Shown here: positions 31,901 to 42,464 of the stretch, one piece after another
How the letters are laid out: each line of letters begins with the position of its first letter
How positions within the stretch are numbered: position 1 is the first letter of the stretch
The notes under the pieces: model-generated
The model's database searches: none
The model's input: only the letters and a program-made list of their open reading frames with translations
Told to the model about the DNA's origin: nothing
Position numbers and translations under genes: made by a program
Source: Branchiostoma floridae
Taxonomy: Eukaryota > Chordata > Leptocardii > Amphioxiformes > Branchiostomatidae
DNA length: 64,000 nucleotides
Assembly (NCBI RefSeq): GCF_000003815.2
Contig: NC_049994.1
Coordinates: forward strand, 7,321,789-7,385,788
Reading direction: 5' to 3'

Positions 31901-34900
31901 ATCTGACAGCAAGTAAGATCCCTCCACCAGCCTTGTTGTTGTGGGTGTCGTAACGGTCCTTCCGATAAGTGACAAAGTCCGGCGGAATAACCTCTTGGTC
32001 ATGTACATCCGGAGTTAACCAAGTCTCAGTGATAGCTAGGAGGTCTGGCGCTTCGAGGTTGATCAAGTTCTGGAGTTGCACCAATTTGTTTCTATACTGG
32101 TTTACAGATTTAACGCTTCTTGCATTAAGATAGATGACATTAAGATTAGGTGATAGCGACATTGTAGCCATAAAAGATACAAAGGATAATGCAAGTTGAA
32201 GGAAGCCCATTATCACAATACAAAGCTCTAATTGTAAAAGGTTACCTAAAAAATCCTAAGATTACCTTCAAAAGGTGCTGCCACGCACTAACTAATCTAA
32301 TTTACATATAAAATACAGAGTTCAGCAATCGCCCTCATTTGCATATCAATCACATCGCTCATCAATCGTACAAATTACACTACTAAAATGACATGAAAAG
32401 GCATAATAATACAACAGTGGGAGATTGCAGTAACAATTCGACTATCTACCATGAAGGAAAAAAAAAAAAAAAAAAAAAATTGAGTGGTACTGCACAGCAC
32501 TGTCCCTTTCCCCGAATAAGAAGAGGGCCGGAAGAACGGCCCCTGTCAATCTTGCAACAGATAAGTCACAAATCAAATTGAACAAACCTTTGAGAATGAC
32601 AGGGAACCAAGCTTTAATCCCAACGAGTAAGGGGTGCGGACCTGCTGCGCAGCCTCCACTCCACACCAGCTATCTCTCGCATCTTGAGCATCATGACTTG
32701 CTCTCTGTCTGAGTTAACCATGTTTTTGGTCTGTACAAAGAAGCGAGAGGACACAATGGCACTTTTATCTCCATTGAATTCTATATCCAGTGAGTACCTC
32801 TCAAAGGCGGCATTCTTTAGAAACGGATCGTACAGATTTGAGAGGAAGGAGGATTTGGTGGCAGCGCTCAGGCCGGGTATGGCGCCTGAATATTGGTTGA
32901 CGAACGCGAGGTAGTCGCGCAACCACGACTCCGACTCAGTTTTGCCAAACGTGTAGTCGGTGTCCTCAAATTTCGCGAGAAGCTTTTCGACCTGATCTCT
33001 TGTGCTTTCCTCCCAATAGTTAAGAGGCTGCGCGATTATGACAGCTACTCTTGGGCCGTATTCCCCGTAGTACTGATCTTGTTTGTCGTAAAAGTCGACC
33101 ACGTACGAGTCGTCGGCCGCAAGCCTGCTGAGCCTTATCCCCTGTCGCACCTGCGTGCATCCCCAGATAGCACAGCCCAGGTACGCGCCATAGATAAGCA
33201 GAACGATAACTTTGACCCACCATTTGGTGATGAAGGGACCGAAATGCTTCCTGAAGAAGACCATGACAGCGTGATCGCTGTCGTGATACTCTCCTTTCTC
33301 GCCCACTCCTGCCATCGCGTTCCCCGTGCACATGGCGCGGAAGCAGCCGGACCTGCCCTTCGCTTCCTTCGGAGTAGGTACCCGCATGCACGTCATAGCG
33401 TGGCGGTTACCCTTCTCGCGGTGCCCTATGTACACCATGCAGGCGCCGAAGAAGGTGATCTGGAACAGATAATCAAAGAGCACGGCCGTTAGCGTGAAGA
33501 TGCAGAAAGCGCGGACTGCCGGGATGGGGGTGATGGCGCCGATGCCGAACGCCAGTCCGTCCGTGGCGGTTGTTATGGTGATGGAGACCGCAGCCTCCGC
33601 GTACGTCTCTCCCATCCGATCCTCCACGCTGCCTCCGGGATGGGTCTTCCTCCAGGCCGCCAGCATGACGAACAAGTCATCCACACCGATACCTGTGGTA
33701 AAGGGCAGACGTTGGTCACTCAATATACAGAGTTTCCACAAGCATATAAATCTTGACCCATGCAAGTCCACGGGACCAGATGGTACTGTAAATGCATTCA
33801 AGTTCGCGGGGATTTAATTTCGCGGTAACGGTAAAAAGGACTTTTCGCGGTGGATTTAATTTTGCGGTAGCACCATGCACTGTAGTCTCTTACTGCCATG
33901 GAAAAATGTTCGCGGTAGTTTTAAATTCGCGGTGAACTGGCCACCGCGAAAACCGCGAACATTAAACCACCGCGAAAGTATACCAATCTGAACTAGATAT
34001 GTAAATTTCATAACCATAGTTCAATTTAGCATGTTTCCTTATAAGTTGTATGCACAGCAGGGCCTCCTTTTCCAATCGGGGCCTTTTTTTCCAATCGAGC
34101 ATTACTGTAAATGCAGAAATGTTCGCGGTGGATTAATGTTCGCGGTTTTCGCGGTGACCACTTTACCGCGAACTTAAAACTACCGCGAACATTTTTCTAT
34201 TATGGTATCAGATTGCAGTCTATGGTGTTACCGCGAAATTAAAACCACCACGAAAAGTCATTTTTCCCGCTACCGCGAAATCAAATCCCGCTACCGCGAA
34301 CTTAAATGCATTTACAGTACTTGACATCACACCGGAAGAAGAAAGTCCGAAAGAGGTTAAGTTAGACAATTATGTCTCTATACGTGACGGAAATAACAGA
34401 CTTTAGTTCGATCACTTATCACCAGAGGTATCCCAGAGTAGATACAGGTCCGGAATGCCCTGCATGCCTTTCCTGATGGTTAAACGTCTGAAAAATGGCC
34501 CTGTCTCAGGGGCTGTTTGTTGTTGTTTTGTCTTTTTGCACTTTCGGGCGTGACCCTTGCGTGGTCCACATTGCAGATCTCAGGCCATTTGGGGTCCCGC
34601 CCAGGCACCGGGTTGAGTATAAGTCGGACTTAAAATGAACCCGGAACCCGGTTTATAGGGCCTTCACACTGAAACCGAATCAGCAGGAATCGAGCAGAAC
34701 CAGGAATGAATTATTTGCAAAATTCGTGCCACATTCGGGGCCATTCGGGTGGGAATTCCAAATAGGCCTTAAATCCCCTTCACACGAGAAGGAATGAGCC
34801 AGAATGCCGTCAGAATGAAAATTCTTTTCTATTCCTGTGCATTCGTAGCGTATTCTAGACATTCCGACTACATTCCAGATATTCTTTCGGCCACATTCTG

Positions 34901-36697
34901 GCAGGATTCGAGATGGGTTGCCGTTTCGATTCTCCATCGAATGAGATAAGAATGTTTCGAATAATGTTGGAATGCCGCAGAATGCGGTCAGACTGCAGTA
35001 GGAATAGTTAGAATACACTTAGAATCCACTATGAATGCCATTCGATATTTCTCCACTTCGAATGCACCTCGACAGTTTTTAACATCAAAAGTCAAAAACT
35101 TTCGGGCTATCCAAAAGAAGGGGCACGAATAGCGCGAATACAGTTAGAACACACTACGAATTGCCAGGAATAGAAAAGAATATTCATTCCGACGGCATTC
35201 CGGCTCATTCGTGCTCTCGTGCGAAGGGGTCTTAAAATGGACGCCGTGACTTACCCGTGGGGAACACCGAGGGGTACCTCCAGGTATCTGGCAGTCCAAT
35301 TCATAAGACACCAGAACAAAGACTAAAGCTAAGGGCACAACCCGCCGTACGTGCAAATATGTGCTGTCTATGTGCCAAAACGTGGGCAATCTTTTGGGAT
35401 CGGTAAGTGGTAAGTACCGCCTCCGTACGAACTCGTAGGGAATCCGACGGATTTTGGAGCACGCAGACACGCCGTAGAACTTTACGTGCAGGCAGAACTT
35501 TGTGTGCCGTGCGTTGACGTACTCCCTCCCTGCTCTTGCCAGTCGTTCACCACGTTTTCAGAAATACGTGGCGGACGTGGCCTCCCAAAAAAACGTACGG
35601 AGAAATTGCACGTACGGTGGGTTGTGCCCTTAGCTTTACGAAACAAGCATATGTGACTTACCCAGTGCTAAAAACGGCATGGCGGCCACCACACTGTTGA
35701 ACTTGACCCCGCAGTACAGACACAACCCCATGGACGCCACGATGGCCATGCCTGCGGACAGGACGCCGAGCATGCCCAGCCACGGCTTGGTGCGGACCAT
35801 GTCCAGCATCATACAGGAGAGGATGGAGAAGGTGATGAGGACCGTGAAGGTGATGGAGAACAGCGGGATGACGCGTGTTGTCAGAGCGGCGAGCTCCGAC
35901 TCCAGGGCGACTGACGTTGAGTAACACACGTTGATATAGTTCGATTTGAATTTTTCCATGTAGGACAGCACCGCCAGCTCCCACTTTTCGCTCAGCTTGT
36001 CGTCTGATGGCGAGTCAGTGCGCAGGTGGTAATCCAGCCGGAAGGACTTCGCCGTTTTGACGATGTCGGTGCCTGTTTTTAGGGTAGGGCTACCAAGTGT
36101 GCCTGCGGAGAAAACCACGGACCCGCCCGGCAGGTCTGTTCGCGGGTACCTGATCGCCATGCTGTCGTTCTTCCGAAAACGCGAATCAAGGAAATCCTCC
36201 CCACTAACCTGACACTGCGTACCCCACCTGGAGCATAGATCTGTATAGAAATAGTTTTTTCCAGACACTTCAGCTTGTATCCCCTTGATAGCTGTGTTGA
36301 ATGAGTCGATTGCTGCCAGGGTCGTCGAGCTCAGTACATTGCCGTTAGAACCTTTACTTGTTATGATCACGCTTGCAGATCTGCCCAAGTTGATCAGACG
36401 GGTGGCCTGGAAGGTTGCGGAGTCGTTTGTTGGGAAGTGCTGCTGTACGTACGCTCGCTCCGTCTTGCCCCGGGCGTTGTCAGGTGCGTACAAGTCTTCC
36501 AGGCTCGACTCTGTGTCCAGGAAATACATCCCTGCACCCAGCCCACCGGCCACCAGTATGGACAAGAGCAGGAACGACAACGGGTGGCGGGCCAAGAACC
36601 TGCCGTACTGTCGGAACAGGCGCCGGATGGCTTTCTCTATGCCGTCGAAAGCCATGTTGGCGCGGCCTATGTTTGCACTTTTAAGATTCACGGGCAC
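27897..36697 (-). CDS. Patched domain-containing (PTCHD/Patched-related) membrane protein
   Basis: Exons 35662-36697, 32667-33692 and 27897-28951 join in phase 1 at both junctions, giving up to 1,038 residues. Met15 (ATG at 36653-36655, context GCCAACATGG) is the better start, giving 1,024. Family layout: one N-terminal membrane segment (residues 39-60), a large extracellular loop, membrane segments from about 275 forming a sterol-sensing-type domain, and the junction sequence PFLALGIGVDDLF. A second loop follows, then a second membrane bundle with GFSVDFSAHVTYAF. These are RND-type permease relatives; substrates are mostly unknown and the protein should sit in the plasma or an internal membrane. 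The C-terminal tail (about 150 residues, rich in Asn, His, Gln and Pro) is unusual. Its introns hold several elements, including an intact LINE. Confidence 0.88.
28957..32216 (-). mobile_element. CR1/L2-like non-LTR retrotransposon (LINE)
   Basis: It lies in intron 2 of the Patched-related gene, same orientation. It has one long intact coding frame, then a 3' region ending in a GGTGTC/GACACC stem (about 29012-29033) and a (TAAA)n-type tail at 28957-28984. The last 65 bp are shared with the SINE at 22710-23227. The 5' limit is unclear: non-coding sequence up to about 32600 may belong to it. A tail of short repeats rather than poly(A) suits CR1/L2-type elements. Confidence 0.85.
29226..32216 (-). 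CDS. LINE ORF2: endonuclease and reverse transcriptase, 996 codons
   Basis: Uninterrupted. The N-terminal third is an apurinic-type endonuclease (NVIYLNARSVKS, ETWLTP, GDFNLPRIDW, DTDHTVLEF). Then come reverse transcriptase blocks TPIHKKGDKEVVSNYRPVSL, DFAKAFDSVPH, SGVPQGSILGPLLFVLYIND (about residue 660) and FADD (about 691-694), the catalytic Asp pair. The enzyme would nick target DNA and copy its own RNA there. The absence of stops or frameshifts suggests recent activity. No ORF1 is visible upstream. Confidence 0.92.
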   Translation of the reverse strand: MIMGFLQLALSFVSFMATMSLSPNLNVIYLNARSVKSVNQYRNKLVQLQNLINLEAPDLLAITETWLTPDVHDQEVIPPDFVTYRKDRYDTHNNKAGGGILLAVRSTVCSRRRPDLEPQDEILVCELHPPTVGRIAVVLCYRPPSGDLAPFTRNLCSVLESVHNEYSMCCVLGDFNLPRIDWSSCVVTNDGKEADFCNLINNHFLQQLNQVPSNSCHNLLDLVFTDFPERFSEIRELPAVFDTDHTVLEFTLQCRIQHKRGLPRKVYNFKRADWGGLNAHLESSGLAESVTNHPDIDSAWEAWSSAVQSAVDTFVPSRKLKVSTTPPWIDSEVRNLQNRKRTAWRRAKRTDSPSHWTKFRKLRNRLKNVLSAKYKKYLESLSSTLHESPKSFWAFVRAKSKSKSLPSVVQLEGIIAQSPIDKASMFNDYFFSTFTKPDIDTVNPVIDIVSDDALCNLQFSVDSVHKVLATLDPNKAVGPDAMSPHVLKRCADVIAPSLTLLFNKSLALGKFPSHWKDAHVTPIHKKGDKEVVSNYRPVSLLSTVSKVMERCVHDSIIPRLHASIHNLQHGFMKGRSTTTQLLEVYHQVGSILDKGGQVDMLFLDFAKAFDSVPHALLVHKLQMYGFSGSLLSWIESYLTNRRQRVVVEGSRSDWRTVTSGVPQGSILGPLLFVLYINDLPDSARNSMSALFADDSKCFREIRSTNDCSKLQQDICSLHDWSIMWKLTFNLSKCIVLRFTRSKYPIRYDYHMSSSNLTVVDCMSDLGITVKSNLTWNSHVIRTVAKANQMLGFIKRSIGYKSNTDIRKTLYLSLVRSVLEYCSSVWSPTSRNLTALIEGVQRRATKYILGPSAEHLDYKSRLCRLGLLPLSYQREMSDVVVFVKSLAKVYDSDLARLAAFPTRTPRSSRAHMLVPQRVRSSSFASSFTPRLITIWNKLPVEIRGLGASATSPSDVSAFKRKLSTFMQNRFRQNFKLEQACTWSLACCCASCIATRPR
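32667..33692 (-). CDS. Patched-related coding exon 2
   Basis: Acceptor ACCACAG, phase 1, beginning IGVDDLFVMLAAW, the conserved fourth segment of the sterol-sensing-type domain. It holds the rest of the first membrane bundle and the second loop, ending MLKMREIA. The donor (GCTG then GTGTGG) is weak against the usual GTRAGT, but it gives the correct phase and the family's usual ADS sequence at the joint. Confidence 0.8.
33786..34317. mobile_element. 532-bp TA-flanked inverted-repeat element (family F)
   Basis: Flanked on both sides by TA (33784-33785 and 34318-34319). It starts CTGTAAATGCATTCAAGTTC and ends with the near-complement CTTAAATGCATTTACAG. The arms are full of TTCGCGGT and ACCGCGAA blocks, which form a second inner palindrome. 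TA duplication is typical of Tc1/mariner/pogo elements. It sits in intron 1 of the Patched-related gene. Confidence 0.75.
34768..35237. mobile_element. 470-bp inverted-repeat element in intron 1
   Basis: CCCCTTCACACGAGAAGGAA with TGAGCCAGAATGCCGTC is mirrored by GACGGCATTCCGGCTCATTC and CTCGTGCGAAGGGG. The interior is rich in GAATG/CATTC words. No coding sequence is credible. Confidence 0.7.
35662..36697 (-). CDS. Patched-related coding exon 1
   Basis: 345 codons plus one base, donor GTAAGT. It covers the first membrane segment (HPLSFLLLSILVAGG), the first loop with several Cys and NDS sites, and three further membrane segments ending PFLALG. The seven codons beyond the donor are intron. Confidence 0.88.
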
Positions 36698-36857
36698 AAC
36701 GTTAGTTATTCTAAGACGGTCCTCTCAAACAAATTGTGCCGAAACAGACGAGGATGGGGTTGTGATGATAGTGGCGCATGCGTACTTATGACAATGCTTA
36801 TCATATAGACCGATCACCAGATCGCGGCACCGCGTATGTGGTAAATATACAAACTCT

Positions 36858-37078
36858 CTGATAAAGGAGGGTCTGTATGCTCTTTTACGTAAGGCGTAGG
36901 CAGCCTATTTTTATTTCCCGTAATTCGTAGGGAAAATCATCTTATCTACGTAATTCGTAGCGATGCGACCAAGTTTAGCGTAATTGCCTTCCTTGATTTA
37001 GCGTAATACGTAGGGGGTTCTTCTCAATTTAGCTTAAATCGTTGTCGGGACCCCCCATGCAGACCCTCATAAAGGGGG
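36858..37078. mobile_element. Inverted-repeat element with GTAATTCGTAG repeats
   Basis: ATAAAGGAGGGTCTGTATGC at the left is mirrored by CATGCAGACCCTCATAAAGG at the right. In between, TACGTAATTCGTAGG-like words recur four times. CATGCAGACCC also appears at 38755 and 51839. Confidence 0.5.
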
Positions 37079-37084
37079 ATTTAC

Positions 37085-37450
37085 ACGCAGTCAAGTCCGT
37101 ATGAAGTCCGTATGGAATTCTTAACCTATGCCAGTCTCCACAGGTCGCCGGAAAAAAAATGATAAAAATTGGACAAATATAGACAGATAACATGCCGGAG
37201 GAGTTAGTTAGTTGCAAACCGTACTCCTTGGCCACACGTTCATTCAAGTCCGTATGAGGTCCGTATTGAAGTCTTAGCCCCTACCAGAGTCCACGGGTTG
37301 CTAGAAAAAGAAAAAAAAGACAGGAATTGGACAAACATAGGCATCCATACTCCTCGGACAGTTAAGTCCTTTGGCATGTTATGTGTATATAATTTTCTAC
37401 TTTCTACTATTTTTCCAGCTACCTGTGGAGCCTGGTAGAGGCTAAGAATT
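37085..37450. repeat. Partial copies of family H
   Basis: GTCCGTATGAAGTCCGTATG, ACAAATATAGACAGATAACA and GTCCGTATGAGGTCCGTATT repeat material of the element at 25313-25747, here partly duplicated in tandem. Confidence 0.5.
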
Positions 37451-38044
37451 AGTGTTCTGTAGATGCTATCTAACCTTTGTACCTGTCCTTCACTAACTGA
37501 CTTGAGGCAAAATGTCCAAGGTCAGTGAGAAACTCAGTGAGAACACTCATTGTGTAAGTCATGATCTAACTTGCATAATGCATCGTTTTCCATGAACTGT
37601 CATACATGTGATATTTGTAGCTGAGAAGGGAGGTATATCGTTAGGTAATCTATTTGTACACATACATGACTGATTTGCACAACTGACGAGGAATATTACG
37701 ATTCTATACTGGTACATGGCGAGAATTCGATACTTTAAAATGTTATGTTCAAATAAAATTTAAAACTGGCAACAACAATGATGCAGCATTATGTACGTGT
37801 GCATGGATTTCCTTGCTCCCGTTGGTCTAGTGCCCACACCCCGAACACAGCCTATGCGAGTTATGCCCTTAGCTTAAATAGTGCCTCAAGACAAGTGACT
37901 ACACAGGTATTCAGTTTGACCTCACGTGGCTTTCTGTGATGACCTTTGACGTTAAAATGCTTGCCTCATCTGCACAAGATCTGGTTTGATAATGTCGCCA
38001 TTGTGTAAAACGGCCCAAAACTGCTCCAAATCTAGCATACCTTC
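37451..38044. other. Intergenic, no feature recognised
   Basis: Ordinary sequence without a supported gene or repeat. Confidence 0.4.
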
Positions 38045-38264
38045 TAACACCAACTCACCTTTATCCGTGGGGTAACCTATATCCGTTGTTCTTAGGGCAG
38101 GGTATGTAGGGATGTCAAGTCGACGGACGGTGGTTTCAAATTGCGATATTTTCACAATATTTCAGTTTGAAACTGCCATCTCTCGACTTGCTCTCTCTAA
38201 ACATCATTTCTTTGAAAACAACGAATATAGGTTACCCCGCGGATAAAGGTGAACTAGCGTTACA
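38045..38264. mobile_element. 220-bp palindromic MITE, family A, copy 2
   Basis: CTCACCTTTATCCGTGGGGT at the left and CGCGGATAAAGGTGAACTAG at the right, with inner CGTCGACTTGAC-like arms. The left terminus is slightly degraded. Confidence 0.7.
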
Positions 38265-39036
38265 ATTGACGGCCACTCGGCTGCATCTGATATTGCTAAC
38301 ACGTGGAGGAACCATTATAGCACACTATTGAACTATATCAATTCTACTGCATATATAAGTCATATGTAAACAGTACAATTCAGTCAGGTGTCCCTGACAA
38401 TTCAGGAATGCCCGTTATTGTTGTTGATGCGATACATGTGACGCCATTGATGCACTGTCCCATGGTAAAGCATGTGATGCTGATTGCGTCTCGGCGGAGA
38501 ACCTGAAGTATGCAAGTCCCCGGCGGCATGCGTTGTTGTTGTCCCCTGTACTCCGACATGGTTATGTTCCACCAAGGTTACTCAACATTGTTCTCATTTC
38601 CATCATTAAAGAAGTCCTAAACTCCAGAGGGGAGTGTTATGTTCCAATAGATTGTGTATCAATGAATACACAATCAGCGGATTTTTTGCATAATTTCACC
38701 TGTGGTCAAATACGCAACGTGTGTTTGTACAACAATATGACACTCACTAAACCCATGCAGACCCTTCCCATGCATTTCCTATACGCCATGACACTTCTTT
38801 CATCATGCACATTTTCGGCATAAATGAGGGGCGATGTTCACACCAAGAACATATCAAAGAACGCATAACAAGACGAGTTTTTAACATCGCCCCTCAAATT
38901 GGTTGCGTAAGCTTAACTTTTGTCAGGCTTTTTCAGACACATTGTATTCAGCCATAGGCTGACATTACTTAATTTAATTTAAGAGTACTTACGGAGTTTA
39001 GTACAATACTGAATCTTTTTGATGTACGCGAGATTA
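38265..39036. other. Intergenic, no gene recognised
   Basis: A 96-codon plus frame at 38533-38823 has no recognisable domain. GAGGGGCGATGTT near 38825 and AACATCGCCCCTC near 38882 form a short inverted pair. Confidence 0.35.
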
Positions 39037-39576
39037 GGCCACAGCAAGTAAATTTTATGGATGACATCCTCTGCAGACAGCAAAAATAGTGCGATAGGGC
39101 GAAAAAAAAACAAGATGGGTGAAAAAAAAACAAGATGGCTACATTTTCAAAAATAGGCACCATGAAGTTGTGATGACTGTTGTAAAAAGAACTAAAGGGA
39201 CAAAATATCGCATCAGAGCCAACAAGGTATTCATTTCTGTATTTAAGACATGTACTGGTGTGGTAAAAGTGACACAAGTGTGGTAGACTAGCATCGCCAA
39301 CAAAGTTGGTCACCACACTCTTAGCTTCCATATTGGTGTCACTTTTACAACTATCCAATAAGTTTCATTTCTACAACTATAGTCATGGCTACCTCCCTAG
39401 TGTGACTTCTACAAGTACAATTATTAGGCTACAACACAATATATTTGCTAATTTTGGTACTTTATCGTCATGTTGACCATCCTGCAGAAGAAAAAAAATT
39501 CTTGTTTTTTTTTCTGACATCAGGCAAAAATTAATGAGCGCGCTGATGTCATCCATAAAATTTACTTGCTGTGGCC
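39037..39576. mobile_element. 540-bp PIF/Harbinger-like MITE (family C)
   Basis: Terminal repeats GGCCACAGCAAGTAAATTTT / AAAATTTACTTGCTGTGGCC, flanked by TTA at 39034-39036 and 39577-39579. A 3-bp TTA duplication is typical of PIF/Harbinger elements. The interior recurs at 4790 and 11455. No transposase is visible. Confidence 0.65.
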
Positions 39577-39939
39577 TTAGTGGTCACTTAATCGTATAAT
39601 GTGAAGTAGTATGCATTTTTTAAATTAATATCTATCGGAAAATAACACTCTCTTCTGAGTTTAGGACTTCTTTAAGAAGAAAAATGGCAACGTGACTGAC
39701 AGAGACAACTACTGCCCGATCCCGACTGATCCCGGCTGATGACTTTTTACTGTATATGAACTGTATTTGTATTACTGTATTGTGTGTTGTTTTTCATATT
39801 TATTGTTCATGTGATATGGGCCAAGTGCCTGCAATAAAGTTCAACAAATGCAATGAAATAAATCATGACCGAAATGAGACTGGAGCTGTTAAGTCGAAAA
39901 TTTGGGGAACAAATTAAGTCCAATTTTCGTGCTGGAAAT

Positions 39940-40158
39940 TAACGCTAGTTCACCTTTATCCACGGGGTAACCTATATCCATTGTATTTAGAACAGCGTGT
40001 TTAGGATTATCAATTCGATGGAAGGTGGTTTCAAATTGCAATGTTTTCCAAACATTGCAGTTTGAAACTTTTATCCGTCCTCTTAACATCCCTAAATATC
40101 CTGTTTTTAAAAACAACGGATATAGGTTACCTCGCGGATAAAGATGAAGTAGCGTTAC
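39940..40158. mobile_element. 220-bp palindromic MITE, family A, copy 3
   Basis: TAACGCTAGTTCACCTTTAT at the left and ATAAAGATGAAGTAGCGTTA at the right, with the same inner arms as copy 1. Confidence 0.72.
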
Positions 40159-40570
40159 AGTTTAACTGTTCACAATACCCGAAGGCTGACTTTTGTTTGT
40201 AGCGATAGTTATCATTTGCAGGTCGGCTTGGTCAAGTGTGACATTACTGCATTCATCGTCAATCACAATTCACTTACGAACCAACAAAATAACGAACCAT
40301 AAATAATCACAATATGTCTTGGGTGTAAATTCCAAGTCATATCGCGTCTATATTATAATACTGATATATAAAAGACTATTTTCAACACTCTCATTTCATA
40401 TTGATGTTTGTATATGGGGAAACGTTGTAAGAGAAGCATTCATATTTTGATTACGATGATTTGTCATTGAATATGCCATGCAATAACTATGAGATTGTTT
40501 GTTTTTAATAAACAGGAGCCTTTTCCTGGCGTTGATTCAATTCTTACTATGAATGTTTCAGTCTTGGATT

Positions 40571-40857
40571 TATGAGAATTGTTTTGCACAATCAGTTAAT
40601 ACTCTTGCTTACATTTCGATGTCTCTCAGACACCTTCCTCAGAGCTTCTGACTGGGGTTCTGCTTCTCGTCGCTATATGTTGCCCATGTAGGTGGCGCTT
40701 TTGCGACGAGAACACAATCCCAAACGTGGCTAAGTCTGTATCCCCCCCACTGTATCAAGCAGAACTCCAGTTAGAAGCTATGAGGGAGGTGTCTGAGAGA
40801 CATCGAAACGTAAGCAAGAATGAGTATTAACTGGTTGTGTGAAAGAATTCTCCCATA
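40571..40857. mobile_element. 287-bp inverted-repeat element
   Basis: ATCAGTTAATACTCTTGCTT with ATTTCGATGTCTCTCAGACA at the left pairs with TGTCTGAGAGACATCGAAAC and AAGAATGAGTATTAACTGG at the right. Arms are about 110 bp. Confidence 0.65.
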
Positions 40858-42300
40858 TTTACCAACCTGATTTTGTATGGGGTGATGTGTTGTATATCGC
40901 CACTGCTCTTCCAAATGCAGAATTCATTCACAGAAGAATTGCCCCACGTTGACTTTTGTCATTGCATTTAATCATCGACGAACAAAATTGATAAACAGAC
41001 ATGTCTACGAAACAGACCAACACAAAATATAACTTCACCACATCCTCTTCCGACGTCACACAAATTATTTACAGTTAAGTGTAATTGCATACGACTCTAC
41101 AGATAAACATTAAGTTAAACATCACTCAACTTGACATATACAGTCCTTGTAAACAACCGAATCACTGCAAGTGCCCTTCTAGCGATTCACATTGATACTG
41201 CATAAATCTGCTATTAGAAAATTGTCCTTGGCCATACTTATGGTCTCATTGATTAGCTTTTTTTCTTCCCATAGACTTCTATGTCATAATTCGTGTTTTA
41301 CATGGTCGCGTTCATAATGAAGCTACATAAAATGTCAGCAGATTTGTCAGATTTGAGCAAATTTACTCAATATAATGGAAAAAATGCCAATGACCAGAAT
41401 CCATAGGTTTGTTGTTTATAGCAACTACAAGCTAATTAGTCAATCCCCGCAAAAGGCACTTTTCCCCTGCTAGTGTACAACCGCACCACTCAGAACCCAG
41501 GACTGTGTACCTCTGACCTAGCGCGCGGCTGCCAAACTTTAATTTACCTGCTAATTTCTTCAGTTACAAGCAAGCTTTCACCAATCTAACTTTTGAGATC
41601 AGTTCGGCTGGCTAAAAGGGAATTTCTCACCGCTAAAACACTCGTCCGTGCAGCCTTCAGGTTTTGGCTCGGATCTCTTTTAGGAGTACCCACTCGGAGT
41701 AATACATCAATGAGACCTTACGACAACAGCTTTTTGAACAACGAGTAAATAACTTGCTGAGTAGTTGTCGTGAAGGTACAGCGACAATGTTTGTATAAAT
41801 CTATCACTAGCTCCAATGAAGAGAAGTGCAAGATATTCAGGTTCATATGTAATGCGAGATGTTATCATGCACAATGTTATTGGTAAAAAATCAATAAAAA
41901 TCTGCAAATAGGTTGTGCTGTAGCCTAATAATTGTACTTGTAGAAGTTACACTACATAGGTAGCCATGATAGTAGATTTATTAGAACCTTCAGACTGATA
42001 AACCTTGATAGTAACATCTCACTGTTTACAGAATCAATGGCGCCTGATGATGTCTACTTCACGTCTACTTCACGACTATTGGTGACTATTGGTGACCCAG
42101 TTTGGCGTCTAGTTCTCGCCTTGTACGCCTCTTCTGCAGTTCTGAAATTAACCGCTTAGAGACGCAACAACCCTATTTATTTGAGACGCCATCAAGTTTC
42201 GGCTCTACTGCGACAGTCAATCATGATGATACTGTACACAGTCTGTCGATCTATTGGTGTAAAATAAACAAGCGGCTATCAGAAGGCCCTAGTATTTAGA
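40858..42300. other. Intergenic, no gene recognised
   Basis: Only short frames without domain features, such as 42102-42299. No repeat family was identified. Confidence 0.35.
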
Positions 42301-42307
42301 CGACATT

Positions 42308-42385
42308 TGTGTGTGTGTGTATGTGTGTGTGTCTGTCTGTCTGTCTGTCTGTGTGCATTTGTGTGTATGTGTGTGTTTGTGTGTA

Positions 42386-42464
<79 letters not shown>
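42308..42464. repeat. (GT)n microsatellite with variant start
   Basis: GTGT and GTCT tracts followed by more than 30 perfect GT pairs. Frames with Thr-His or Cys-Val repeats are by-products. Confidence 0.92.

Noticed and set aside
32893-33492. 199-codon plus-strand frame
   Set aside because: It is the shadow of the Patched-related exon 2 on the opposite strand.
36285-36808. Plus-strand frames of 89 to 168 codons
   Set aside because: They are antisense shadows of Patched-related exon 1.
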